This document shows positions 9,820-18,616 of a stretch of 64,000 nucleotides of DNA, one piece after another. The stretch is taken from the NCBI GenBank assembly GCA_947496235.1, contig CANMCE010000002.1:434001-498000 (forward strand), written 5' to 3'. Origin of the DNA: an uncultured Glaciecola sp. (GTDB lineage Bacteria > Pseudomonadota > Gammaproteobacteria > Enterobacterales > Alteromonadaceae). The notes below the pieces were generated by a model that worked only from the letters and a program-made list of their open reading frames with translations, was not told where the DNA came from and did not search any database. The position numbers and the translations under genes were made by a program. The number at the start of each line of letters is the position of its first letter. The first letter of the stretch is position 1.

Positions 9820-10761
9820 ATGCAAACTAGTAAAGAGCAAATTGAAACAATAAGTGCAGAATTAGCCAAAACTATTGCGGCTAAAACAACGGGTAAATCA
9901 ACGGTAGATACGCCCATCAAAGGCCTTTCATTTTATCGTCAGACTGTAGCGACTTCTTCATGTTCATTATGTGTCGTTGAACCTAGCATCGCGCTCGTGG
10001 TTCAAGGGGTAAAAAGTATGACTCTTGGTGAGGATACTTTTCAGTATGACCCTTATAAATTTTTAATTACTTCTTTAGATTTACCAGCAAGAATGCAGGT
10101 GCTTCAGGCGAATAAAGAAAAGCCCTACCTAGGTTTAGTAATCAAGTTTGATTTAGCGGTGTTGAGTGAATTGATACTGCAAGCACCACTGGAAAAACAA
10201 AAGGATTTAAGCTCCCAGCAGGGGATGATTTTAGGTAATACAACACCTGAACTTCTCGCCGCTTGTCAGCGTTTAGTGGCGCTTTTAGACGAGCCATCTT
10301 CAATTGAAGTATTGGCGCCTTTAATAAAAAGAGAGATTTTTTGGCGAGTGCTCACCAGTGAACAAGGCGCTCGTCTGCGACAGGTTGTTTCTGCAAGTTC
10401 TCACGGATTGAGGATTTCTCGTGCCATAGAATGGCTCAAAGCCAACTATAGTTCTCCACAAAGTGTCGAGTCCCTTGCTGATATGGCCCAAATGAGCAAA
10501 TCGACTTTCCATCATCACTTTAGAGAACTCACCTCCATGAGTCCTTTACAATATCAAAAGAGGTTACGTTTATTAGAGGCTAGGCGATTGATGTTAGGTG
10601 AGGATTTAGATGCTTCAACCGCGGCTTACCGAGTAGGGTATGAAAGCCCTTCGCAATTTTCGCGAGAATATTCGCGCCTATTCGGAGCTTCTCCAAAACG
10701 TGATATCGAGCAGCAATGGCAAAGCCTAAATGAACAAAGTAGGATGGAAGTAGCTGTTTAA
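9820..10761 (+). CDS. AraC-family regulator with AraC_N domain (YqhC-like)
   Basis: A 313-aa cytoplasmic activator: N-terminal AraC_N/cupin-like effector domain (residues 20-180, SLCVVEPSIALVVQGVKSM) and two C-terminal helix-turn-helix motifs (SVESLADMAQMSKSTFHHHF and AYRVGYESPSQFSREYSRLF). Proteins of this type often sit beside and activate alcohol or aldehyde oxidoreductase genes, as YqhC does for yqhD. The next gene on the opposite strand is the remnant of such a dehydrogenase, so this regulator may have lost its main neighbouring target (inference). Confidence 0.87.
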   Translation: MQTSKEQIETISAELAKTIAAKTTGKSTVDTPIKGLSFYRQTVATSSCSLCVVEPSIALVVQGVKSMTLGEDTFQYDPYKFLITSLDLPARMQVLQANKEKPYLGLVIKFDLAVLSELILQAPLEKQKDLSSQQGMILGNTTPELLAACQRLVALLDEPSSIEVLAPLIKREIFWRVLTSEQGARLRQVVSASSHGLRISRAIEWLKANYSSPQSVESLADMAQMSKSTFHHHFRELTSMSPLQYQKRLRLLEARRLMLGEDLDASTAAYRVGYESPSQFSREYSRLFGASPKRDIEQQWQSLNEQSRMEVAV

Positions 10762-10904
10762 TATAAATATTTTTATTTTTTAGTTTGGTAAATTCTAGAA
10801 TCTATGACATTGCTTTTTTGAATCAAGAGTGCAGGTCATATGGAGATTCATGTAAGAATTTTTTCCGTACCAATTTTAAACTCTAAGATGCGTTGGATAA
10901 TTAA

Positions 10905-10942
10905 ATGAAAAAGGCCAGCATAATCGGAGAGTACTGGCCTTT
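10905..10942 (-). terminator. Rho-independent terminator between convergent genes
   Basis: Inverted repeat AAAGGCCAG/CTGGCCTTT (10910-10918 and 10934-10942) with a 15-nt loop. On the minus strand the stem is followed by TTTTTCATTT, fitting termination of the truncated dehydrogenase transcript. Confidence 0.7.
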
Positions 10943-10959
10943 ACAGGGGAAATTACAAA

Positions 10960-11580
10960 TTAAATGGTAGATGAATCAATTACGTATCTGTATCGTGCTT
11001 GCTTATTTTCTACCTTTTTCCATGCAGCATTAATTTCACTTGCAGGGATCAGCTGTATTTCAGGACGAATATTATTCGCAGCACAGTAGTCAACAATGTC
11101 TTGGGTTTCTTTCATATCGCCAATTAATGAAGCATTAAAATTGACTCTAAAAGCTGATAAACCTAAAGTATTTATTGAAACTGTGAATTTCTCGGGCATA
11201 CCTACTTGGGTAAAAGTGCCGAAGGGTTTGAGAACAGACGCGTAAGCAGCAACATCATAAGCTACAGGCAAAGTGCTTATCATATAGTCTAGTTGACCTC
11301 TGTAAGCGTTTAGCTTATCCAAAGAATCTACCACTATGACTTCTTTAGCACCAAAAGATTTTATATCTTCAACCTTGTCTGCTGTAGTGGTAAATGCATA
11401 AACCTCCGCACCTTTAGATACCGCTAGTTTGACGGCTAAATGGCCTAATCCACCGATGCCAGCTACACCGACTTTGTCACCTTTTTTCAAATTAAATTTT
11501 AAAATTGGGGTGTAAGTAGTAACGCCTGCACTTACAGCCGCGAATCCTGGTGACATACTGCTTAACATTTTCCGTTTCAA
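10960..11580 (-). pseudogene. Truncated zinc-type NAD(P)-dependent alcohol dehydrogenase
   Basis: The product aligns with the C-terminal part of YahK/cinnamyl-alcohol-dehydrogenase-type enzymes: AGVTTYTPI, then the Rossmann motif VGVAGIGGLGHLAVKLA and the normal C-terminus (RYRYVIDSSTI). The roughly 140-residue N-terminal catalytic domain with the zinc-binding Cys/His residues is absent, and the upstream DNA does not encode it in any frame. Homology begins near 11560; the ATG at 11580 is probably fortuitous. It is therefore a 5'-truncated gene, unlikely to be an active enzyme. It converges on the AraC regulator. Confidence 0.8.
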
Positions 11581-11589
11581 ACTTTATCA

Positions 11590-11720
11590 AAGTATAGTTT
11601 GCGATTGAAGAAGGTAAAATGCCTGAAACTAGGAGTTGTTTGCCTAAAAATGCGCTAAGAAAAACAACGCAGATGGCCAAAAGCGGCACACCTGCATTGT
11701 GGGTTGGAGACGTTTCTTGT
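11590..11720 (-). other. Possible remnant of a membrane-protein gene
   Basis: The frame here reads SPTHNAGVPLLAICVVFLSA and continues hydrophobic to about 11590, where it runs out of frame into the dehydrogenase remnant. The short basic/proline lead followed by a transmembrane stretch resembles an inter-helix region of an amino-acid permease, but the fragment is too short for a firm call. If real, a deletion joined it to the dehydrogenase gene. Confidence 0.25.
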
Positions 11721-11722
11721 AG

Positions 11723-13348
11723 TTAGATCGCTCGGTAAGAGAAGTTCTGTAGTTTGGCTTTGCCTTTGCCGACGCAATAAATGCCCACTTTGAGGCTAGA
11801 AAAACCGCCAAACACATTGTGGTTTATCCCTGCAACTTCCATTCTAGTGGGATGTCGCTGCCATGTTTTCCCTTTATCAGTGGAATAATGATAGGTAATG
11901 ACGTTGCGGTCATTGGTGATTCTAAAGCGTATCAGTTGAGATTTATTTTTCATACGCGCCCACTGTTGTTCTTCAGCGTATTGAAAAGACTTTATATTCT
12001 CACCATCGTGACCAATGCCCACGTATCCCTTGTGGTTGTAAAATAATAACAAACCAGCTTCGGCACCTTTATCCAACACCATATCCAACTCAACCTGATA
12101 ACAGGGATCAACCACGATACAAGTCAGCGGAGAAGAGTTTGCTGGCGTTGTGCCAGAAGCTTTGAGTTCTAGATTACCTGCCGCATATTTAACCCGATCC
12201 ATTTCATCATCTGCTGGTCTATGGAAACACCATTGAATCCCAAACTTGTTACTGGAAAAATCATCAGATAACGGGAATCCTGAAGTTTTGGTTGGAAGGT
12301 TTGCTGGTTTAGGCATAGGTTGAGATAAGTCACCACCTTTTGCTTTAAACCATCCATCATCTGTCCATTCGATAGGCTCTAGTAGAGTTTGTCGGCCGAG
12401 TGTTCGTAAACCATTCTCATAACCGTGGTAAACCATCCACCAGTCACCCTTTGGCCCTTCAACTAAGGTTGCGTGCCCACGGGACCACCAAGGTTCGTCT
12501 TCAGATTCGGTGCGAACTAACGGGTTGTTGGGGCAATCTTCCCAAGGTCCATGAATAGACTTTGAGCGTGCCGCAATTACCATATGACCAGTAACAGGAC
12601 CTGCTGTACCACCTACAGCTGTGACTAGATAGAAATAATCTCCGTAGCGAGTAATTTTTGGCCCTTCAGGAGCGAAGTTTTCCACAATCCAATGTTCGGG
12701 ATAGCGCCAGGGTTCATAGGCTTTTTCAATTTTGCCTGCGGTTTTTAAACCATTTTTATGCAAACGAATCTTACGAATACCATTGACAAAAAGATAGCGA
12801 TGACCATCTTCGCCAACAGCATGCCCGGGATCTATGCAACCTTCAATTTTCAGATCAATAGGATCGCTCCACGGACCCTCAATTTTATCTGCCCAAATCA
12901 CATAAGTTGACCAAGGTTGCCCATCTACAGCAGCAGGAATGTAAATGTAGTACCTATCCTCATATTTACACAAATCTAACGCCCAGACAGTGCCGATATT
13001 TTTATTTAATGCAGGACCTATTGGTGACCAATTAACAAGATCTTTGGAGTGCCAAATAACGATACCTGGATAAGAGTAAAATGACGAAAATGTCATGTAG
13101 TAGTCATCGCCGTCTTTAAGAATGGTCGGGTCGGGGTGATCACCAGAAACAATAGGATTTAAAAAGGTACCATTACCTAAGTCGGCAATGCGCTGACCTT
13201 CTAAGCCTTTGCCCCAATGTAAATTTCGTTTGTCAGGACGACAGTTTGATTCAGAGATTTTCGGTGATGCGCTTAAAAAGGAAATAGGAGAAAGGACCGC
13301 ACCAGCTACGCAAGCTTTGAAAATATTGCGTCTTGTTTTATTCAACAT
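11723..13348 (-). CDS. GH43 family glycoside hydrolase with Tat signal
   Basis: 541-aa exported enzyme of glycoside hydrolase family 43 (beta-xylosidase/alpha-L-arabinofuranosidase type). The N-terminus KTRRNIFKACVAG resembles a twin-arginine signal. The five-bladed propeller carries the catalytic set: GDHPDPTIL (general base Asp), ALDLCKYEDRYYIY with a later IDPGHAVGEDG (pKa-modulating Asp) and APEGPKI (general acid Glu), followed by RGHATLVEGPKGDWWMVYHG. A C-terminal beta-sandwich (about 350-541) may be an accessory or binding domain. ATG at 13348. The hotdog gene upstream is only 15 nt away, implying one transcript. Substrate cannot be fixed from sequence. Confidence 0.9.
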   Translation of the reverse strand: MLNKTRRNIFKACVAGAVLSPISFLSASPKISESNCRPDKRNLHWGKGLEGQRIADLGNGTFLNPIVSGDHPDPTILKDGDDYYMTFSSFYSYPGIVIWHSKDLVNWSPIGPALNKNIGTVWALDLCKYEDRYYIYIPAAVDGQPWSTYVIWADKIEGPWSDPIDLKIEGCIDPGHAVGEDGHRYLFVNGIRKIRLHKNGLKTAGKIEKAYEPWRYPEHWIVENFAPEGPKITRYGDYFYLVTAVGGTAGPVTGHMVIAARSKSIHGPWEDCPNNPLVRTESEDEPWWSRGHATLVEGPKGDWWMVYHGYENGLRTLGRQTLLEPIEWTDDGWFKAKGGDLSQPMPKPANLPTKTSGFPLSDDFSSNKFGIQWCFHRPADDEMDRVKYAAGNLELKASGTTPANSSPLTCIVVDPCYQVELDMVLDKGAEAGLLLFYNHKGYVGIGHDGENIKSFQYAEEQQWARMKNKSQLIRFRITNDRNVITYHYSTDKGKTWQRHPTRMEVAGINHNVFGGFSSLKVGIYCVGKGKAKLQNFSYRAI

Positions 13349-13363
13349 ATGTATTTATCTCGT

Positions 13364-13765
13364 TTATGCCTTAGTTTGTTTTAATGTTCCGTGTGAAGCT
13401 GCTATTAATTCATCAGATGAATCCTGAGCAGAATATATTTGGCATTGAAATAACGCATTTTCTTCGCACACAAATTCAACACTCGCTTCCACTTTTATGC
13501 TGTCAGGAATTTGCGTGCAGTGCATGAAGAGTTCAAGCTCAACAGGAGTGCAATCACCTATCGATTGATTGCCAGCCCTATTCACTGCCATATCAATCAC
13601 CTGAGCTAGAATTCCAGTCGCCTTATCTCGCCATAGTCGAGTGGCCGGTAACAAGGATAATTCAATAGAAACACGTTCTGGGGAATCGTTTACATTTAAC
13701 ACATTAAAAAAATGCAAAATAGGATGTGTTAATCTCGGCGCGTAAGACGTTGTAATAGAGTCCAT
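13364..13765 (-). CDS. Hotdog-fold thioesterase-like protein (PaaI-like)
   Basis: 133-aa cytoplasmic protein with hotdog features: a central helix segment AQVIDMAVNRAGNQSIGDCTPVELELFM like the substrate-facing helix of PaaI-type acyl-CoA thioesterases, then paired strands. Family members hydrolyse acyl-CoA thioesters; the catalytic acid is not certain here. GGAAGA precedes the ATG at 13765. It lies 15 nt upstream of the GH43 gene on the same strand, an unusual partnership for a cytoplasmic thioesterase and an exported glycosidase. Confidence 0.6.
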   Translation of the reverse strand: MDSITTSYAPRLTHPILHFFNVLNVNDSPERVSIELSLLPATRLWRDKATGILAQVIDMAVNRAGNQSIGDCTPVELELFMHCTQIPDSIKVEASVEFVCEENALFQCQIYSAQDSSDELIAASHGTLKQTKA

Positions 13766-14037
13766 TTTTATCTTCCTATTAAAAAATCACTGATTATTTC
13801 AGCGCTCTGTATTAATTCATTCAGTGGAGGTTCCAAGTTTTTACTAACTTTATACCGCTTTACTAGATGAGATTATTGCACTTCTTTTTAAAAAAACGGT
13901 GCAATCGCTGAGTCGAATCAGACTAATGGAAATGTGAGGTAAAGTGTTATTTCGGATGTTAAAAAAATTAACATTTTAGCAAAATTGTTATTTTTTTTAT
14001 CAAATGTTGAATAAATTAGACTGTTTTTTTTACCTGA

Positions 14038-15183
14038 TTAAAGGTAGCTCTTAAACGCTTTCGGTGTACATCCATACTCTTCTTTAAACAGCTTATTAAA
14101 ATAAGAAACGTTTTTATAACCAACGGAATAGGCTATTTCCGCAATGTTAGCATCTTCCACTTCAGACAATAATCGAGCCGCTTCGGTTAATCTTAATTTG
14201 TTTAAATAGCCCGTAAAGGTTAAGCCAAGTTCAGATTTTAAAATTTCGTTAATTTTTGTTCTGCTGGTACCGGTTTCTGACACAGCAAAATCTAAATTAA
14301 GCTCGGGATTAGCATACTCAGTTGCCATTAGCTGTAAAATCGCATTTTGCTCTTTGTCATGCCGAGGCTCGATACTTAATTGTCGATAGGCAACAAGTGG
14401 ACGTTCTTGTAGAAATTTTCTTTTCAGATCCCCAGTCAGGGCTTTGGAATGTTGTCTAAATACCCAAATGAAAAAGCTGGCCCAAAGCACAAATAAGGTA
14501 GCTGACAATATGTAAATATAGTTTTCATCTACACCTGTAAGGTGTATTTCACTAATTTGCACGCGGGAATAAACTTCTTTTGGGGTTTGTAAAGTAGTAG
14601 CAAAATGAAACTTCGCGACTTTTTCTAAGCTATATTCGTTCATTGATAATTTAAGATTAAACATTGCTAACCACCATTGAGGAACCTCAAGTCGGGTGAG
14701 ATCGATATTTATTCTCTGCCAATCGTCGGGACACGAAAAATAAGCATTCGGGGATCTATAGGTTAAAAAGTCGTCAGCCCGGGTAATATTGTCATCTATA
14801 GTGAACGCCATAAATATCATTTCATTTGGCACTGTGCATTTAATCACAAAATACATGTCAGTGAATTTTGAAAGGTTAGCAAGTTCTAGATTACCCGAAT
14901 TATCCAAAAATTCTAAAGCGACAGCTGAGTAAGGAAATTCAATTTTATCTGAGACTTCAAATTCAAAATCGAGGCTATAACGGGCGTCTTTAAGTTGTGA
15001 AAGAGAGTCTCCACCATCTTCTTCATCGTTCATGGCGTGAGCTTGCCATTTGATTTCGCTGCTTTCTTGGGGGAGCATGGACACATCGAGGAAAATACGA
15101 TCAATACAAAAAACCACCAATATTGCACTGATGGTCAGTACACACAAAAGCGCAATTAGTACTTTTTTGTAATAATCCAGCAT
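14038..15183 (-). CDS. Membrane-anchored AraC-family regulator
   Basis: 381 aa from ATG 15183 (a TTG at 15207 would add 8 residues; neither has a good ribosome site). One TM helix near the N-terminus (LIALLCVLTISAILVVF), a periplasmic domain of about 190 residues, a second TM helix (YIYILSATLFVLWASFFIWV) and a cytoplasmic C-terminal AraC DNA-binding domain with both helix-turn-helix motifs (SETGTSRTKINEILKSEL and IAYSVGYKNVSYFNKLFKEE). This one-component design senses an extracytoplasmic ligand. As the next gene upstream of the hotdog/GH43 pair on the same strand, it may control them, but there is a 270-nt gap and this is inference. Confidence 0.85.
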   Translation of the reverse strand: MLDYYKKVLIALLCVLTISAILVVFCIDRIFLDVSMLPQESSEIKWQAHAMNDEEDGGDSLSQLKDARYSLDFEFEVSDKIEFPYSAVALEFLDNSGNLELANLSKFTDMYFVIKCTVPNEMIFMAFTIDDNITRADDFLTYRSPNAYFSCPDDWQRINIDLTRLEVPQWWLAMFNLKLSMNEYSLEKVAKFHFATTLQTPKEVYSRVQISEIHLTGVDENYIYILSATLFVLWASFFIWVFRQHSKALTGDLKRKFLQERPLVAYRQLSIEPRHDKEQNAILQLMATEYANPELNLDFAVSETGTSRTKINEILKSELGLTFTGYLNKLRLTEAARLLSEVEDANIAEIAYSVGYKNVSYFNKLFKEEYGCTPKAFKSYL

Positions 15184-15400
15184 CGGGTAAGAGGGATTCC
15201 AATTCAATTATGCTAATGAAACTATCAAGAATATCAAACTTGTACAACTTGTACTGAGTAATCAACATCAGCGTTTTCAGATAATGATAGGAAATACGTG
15301 ACGTTCAACATCATTAATAAGTTAACGCAATATTCATATAATATGTTAGTTCGAATGAAAATTGCACTAGTTGCTCTTTTACTTTTAAAAAATTAAGGCA

Positions 15401-15583
15401 TTATTCGGACGTTGGTTTTTGAAAAAACTGCCAGATTTTTTCATGAAAGTAATAGGCGATTGTATTTACCGTAGGTTCAATAATCGCTATCAGTCCACCC
15501 ACTAAGAAGCTTCCCGAAATTAAATAGGCGACGGTAAATGCAACGGTGAAGTGCATAATCGCAAAAGTAATGGTTTTAAACAC
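15401..15583 (-). CDS. DUF2061 small membrane protein
   Basis: 60-aa protein with one or two membrane segments (FAIMHFTVAFTVAYLISGSF and LVGGLIAIIEPTVNTIAYY) and the DUF2061 pattern of a His in the first helix and IEP-N-YYFHEKIW at the end. GTG start at 15583 with GGAAG 5 nt upstream. Function unknown. Monocistronic in appearance. Confidence 0.75.
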   Translation of the reverse strand: MFKTITFAIMHFTVAFTVAYLISGSFLVGGLIAIIEPTVNTIAYYFHEKIWQFFQKPTSE

Positions 15584-15663
15584 ACTTGCTTCCTTTGTTT
15601 TGAAAACATAGTGTATTTACGCGCTAGAGTTGAATGAAGTTTACTCTAGGAAAATTGTCATGC

Positions 15664-15978
15664 TTATGGGTAAAAGGGCTCAACTTCTATCGACTTAGCT
15701 TGCAAACTATCATAAAGAGCAAAAAAAGTTTTTTCATTATGCTGTGCGAGAGTGAGCCAAACGTCATTGGTAATCTGACTGAAATGCAAAAACACTAGCT
15801 CATCGTTGAACATACTGGTAGCAATGAGTAAATCTGCTGATAATTCAATTTTGCTTAGATTAAGTCCCAATCTAGCGCTTAGCTTTGAAAACCAATCTTC
15901 AAGTTGGGTTTCGTCAGCTACTGGAAAGTTAGCAATCAATATGGCGTTTTCAATGATTGTCTTGGTCAACTGCTGCAT
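15664..15978 (-). CDS. Conserved small protein after selO (DUF3630-like)
   Basis: 104-aa soluble protein starting [14 protein letters not shown]. It overlaps the end of selO by 13 nt, so it is translationally coupled to it. The pattern ETQLEDWFSKLSARLGL, then FNDELVFLHFSQ and VWLTLAQHNEKTFFALYDSL, resembles DUF3630 proteins of Vibrio and Shewanella, but the match is from memory and weak. No signal peptide or membrane helix. Function unknown. Confidence 0.6.
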   Translation of the reverse strand: MQQLTKTIIENAILIANFPVADETQLEDWFSKLSARLGLNLSKIELSADLLIATSMFNDELVFLHFSQITNDVWLTLAQHNEKTFFALYDSLQAKSIEVEPFYP

Positions 15979-17477
15979 GATAATGCGATTCCTTTCTCTA
16001 GTTCACTGGGTGGATGGAAGAATTGATCCCATTTAGGATTCAATGTAAAAGGTGCTGTTACAACTTTAAGTAGACCTTCACAAACAGAAAAGTCACCGTT
16101 TTGTGCGGCTTCTATAGCATTTTGCAGATGGTGATTTCTTAACACATAACGTGGATTTATTGTCAGCAGTTTTTGTTGAATATCACTACAATTCTGCAAA
16201 CCTTCAATTTCCATAGTTTTTGCATAACGCATATCTTCTTGAATCAGTTTAGCAAAGTCTTCACACCATTGTTGTATCTCACTTTGTTGCTTAAAATACG
16301 CTTTGAATCTATCAGGTTTTCCTTCAATGATGTGACAGAACTCTTCACTCAAATGGTAAAAGCTTAAATTATAGTCGGCAAACTCGTCTCGTAGGATCTT
16401 TATAAATCGGTCTATCAGTTGAGCGCTATTTTCTGATTGGCGAACAAAGATACCTAACCTTTGATGCATAATGTTTTGATAAGCCTGTAAAAAGGTAGGT
16501 TCATAGGTCGATAGAACTTGCCTTAATTCCTCTATTTCGAGTTTACTACTGAATCCATGGGCTAACGCATTCAGATTCCATAACCCAATGCTGGGTTGAT
16601 TATCGAAGGCATAACGACCCGAATGATCAGACTTATTACATATGTAATTGGGAATAAAATCGTCTAGAAAGGCATAAGGACCATAATCAAAGGTAATGCC
16701 ATGAATTGACATGTTGTCAGTGTTCATTACACCATGATTAAAGCCAAAGGCCTGCCACTTAGCAATTAAAACAGCGGTTTTCGTGGTTATTTCTGCCAGC
16801 AAGGCTCTATAAGGCGAAGCGTTTTCTTGTAAATGTTTAAAATGATGTTGAAAGCAAAATTCAAACAGGGCATCTAGCTTATCTGGTTGATTTGAATGGT
16901 GGTAATACTCAAAATGCCCAAATCGAATATGGCTGGGACAGGTTCTTATCATCATTGCAGCCGTTTCTAATTGCTCTCGCATTACTGGTTCTTGGCTTTT
17001 AATCAAGCATAGTGCCCGAGAACTGGGTATTCCTAAATGATGAAGCGCTTCACTTGCAATATATTCTCTAATGGTCGAGCGAAGTACTGCGCGCCCGTCA
17101 GCAAATCGGCTATAGGGTGTATTGCCTGCTCCTTTTAAATGCAGGTCGACTAAATCGCCTCTTTTGGTTTTAACCTCACCTAGTAGGAGTCCTCGCCCAT
17201 CTCCTAACTGCGGATTCCATTGTCCAAATTGGTGGCCGCCATATTTTTGGGCAATGCTATTCAGCTGCCTCTTGTCCTGCTGTTCAAACAGTAAGGCAAA
17301 CAATTTATCTTGGTTTAAAAAGTCCTCAGAGAGTCCCAATTCTTTGGCTAAATTTAGGTTTGTTAGCACTAACTCAGCGTTTTCGATAGGCTCAGGACTT
17401 ACCCTGCTACAAAGGCTTTCGAGTTGTGTTGCATATTGCGAAGTTAGCTGAGAAGTTATGTTGGGTACTGCCTGCAT
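15966..17477 (-). CDS. selO: Protein adenylyltransferase SelO (YdiU family)
   Basis: 503-aa pseudokinase that AMPylates Ser/Thr/Tyr of target proteins and is linked to redox stress. Family signatures are dense: [40 protein letters not shown], then [20 protein letters not shown] (catalytic Asn/Asp) and [16 protein letters not shown]. The C-terminus ends in Cys-Ser-Ser, the position of selenocysteine in animal SelO and of the regulatory Cys in bacterial enzymes. ATG at 17477 with AGGA 6 nt upstream. Divergent from the cytochrome c gene, 62 nt between starts. Confidence 0.94.
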   Translation of the reverse strand: MQAVPNITSQLTSQYATQLESLCSRVSPEPIENAELVLTNLNLAKELGLSEDFLNQDKLFALLFEQQDKRQLNSIAQKYGGHQFGQWNPQLGDGRGLLLGEVKTKRGDLVDLHLKGAGNTPYSRFADGRAVLRSTIREYIASEALHHLGIPSSRALCLIKSQEPVMREQLETAAMMIRTCPSHIRFGHFEYYHHSNQPDKLDALFEFCFQHHFKHLQENASPYRALLAEITTKTAVLIAKWQAFGFNHGVMNTDNMSIHGITFDYGPYAFLDDFIPNYICNKSDHSGRYAFDNQPSIGLWNLNALAHGFSSKLEIEELRQVLSTYEPTFLQAYQNIMHQRLGIFVRQSENSAQLIDRFIKILRDEFADYNLSFYHLSEEFCHIIEGKPDRFKAYFKQQSEIQQWCEDFAKLIQEDMRYAKTMEIEGLQNCSDIQQKLLTINPRYVLRNHHLQNAIEAAQNGDFSVCEGLLKVVTAPFTLNPKWDQFFHPPSELEKGIALSCSS

Positions 17478-17539
17478 GCCATTCCTATTTTCAAACCTTG
17501 GTGTATAGTATACGAAAGCTAACGAATCTAGACCGTATT

Positions 17540-17896
17540 ATGTGTAAAAAGAATAAGAAAATCTCGTTTATATTAGGTATTTGGTTTGCATTATTTTCCT
17601 TGTCAGCTTGTGGTGAACCTCCCATTCAAGGAGATGCTAAAGCCGGAGAAAATAAGTCCACAATATGCAGTAATTGTCATGGCGAGAATGGAATATCGCG
17701 GATCCCTATTTATCCTAATTTGCGCGGACAAAAGGAACAGTATTTAGTCTTGGCATTGAAAGCATATCGCTCTGGGGAAAGGGTCAATATGGCAATGACC
17801 TCACATGCACAAAAACTTACGGATCAAGATATCGCGGATTTAGCCGCATATTATGCTAATTTGGGAAAGTCTAAAATAAACCAAAACAAAGAGTAA
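17540..17896 (+). CDS. Class I cytochrome c lipoprotein
   Basis: 118-aa exported mono-heme cytochrome. Starting at ATG 17540 the protein has a basic N-terminus, a hydrophobic segment and the lipobox LSAC, so it should be lipid-anchored with the Cys after about residue 20. The heme site is CSNCH (within [11 protein letters not shown]) and a candidate axial Met lies in VNMAMTSHA; the C-terminal helix [12 protein letters not shown] is typical of c553/c5-like domains. The longer frame from 17426 is not needed. Probably donates electrons to a periplasmic or terminal oxidase partner not seen here. Confidence 0.88.
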   Translation: MCKKNKKISFILGIWFALFSLSACGEPPIQGDAKAGENKSTICSNCHGENGISRIPIYPNLRGQKEQYLVLALKAYRSGERVNMAMTSHAQKLTDQDIADLAAYYANLGKSKINQNKE

Positions 17897-17941
17897 TAAG
17901 TAAAGATAAATATCCAAAACTCTCAGAAAAGGACGTCAGCA

Positions 17942-18616
17942 ATGTATACTATTCATCATCTTAACGATTCTCGCTCTCAGCGTATCATCTGGCTAATGGA
18001 ATTATTGCATCTAGATTATGAAATTAAGGTGTACTGGCGAGACAAAAAAACGAATTTAGCGCCTCAAGCGCTCAAAGATCTGCATCCGTTAGGGACATCA
18101 CCAATTATTACTCATGAAGGACAAACGATTGCAGAATCGGGTGCAATTTGTGAATACGTTATCCAACAATGTGGCCAACAAGATCTTATGCCTGCTCAGG
18201 ATACGCCAGAGTACATCCAAGTACAGTTTTGGTCTCATTTCGCGGAAGGAAGTTTTTTACCTCCATTGGTTGCCAATATGGTGCTGAACAAGGCGAAAGA
18301 AAAATCGCCTTGGTTGATTAAGCCTATAGCGAACAAATTGGTTGATGCGATTATGGATGCTTATTTCAACAAAGCAATAAAGCGCAACTTTACTTTTATT
18401 GAGCAATACTTATCAGATAAAACATGGTTCGTTGGAGAAAAGCCGACTATTGCAGATGTCCAAATGAGCTTTGCCATGGAAGCGGTTGATAAAGCGGGTC
18501 GTTTTAAACAATTCCCTAATATGGCTGCTTACGTTGAAAGATTGCAAAAATTACCCAGTTATCAACAAGCGTTAAAACGCATGCAAGACGCTGAAGAAGC
18601 GACTAAACTTGACTAG
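17942..18616 (+). CDS. Glutathione S-transferase family protein
   Basis: 224-aa cytosolic GST. N-terminal thioredoxin-like domain has the bacterial pattern [19 protein letters not shown], with the Ser-rich active-site loop, and [20 protein letters not shown] (cis-Pro and glutathione-binding E-S). The C-terminal all-helical domain includes [19 protein letters not shown] 17942 preceded by AAGGAC. Its 3' end overlaps the convergent recQ gene by 14 nt. Substrate unknown. Confidence 0.9.
   Translation: MYTIHHLNDSRSQRIIWLMELLHLDYEIKVYWRDKKTNLAPQALKDLHPLGTSPIITHEGQTIAESGAICEYVIQQCGQQDLMPAQDTPEYIQVQFWSHFAEGSFLPPLVANMVLNKAKEKSPWLIKPIANKLVDAIMDAYFNKAIKRNFTFIEQYLSDKTWFVGEKPTIADVQMSFAMEAVDKAGRFKQFPNMAAYVERLQKLPSYQQALKRMQDAEEATKLD

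Noticed and set aside
11819-12046. 75-aa plus-strand ORF inside the GH43 gene
   Set aside because: Shadow of the minus-strand glycosidase; no ribosome site or homology.
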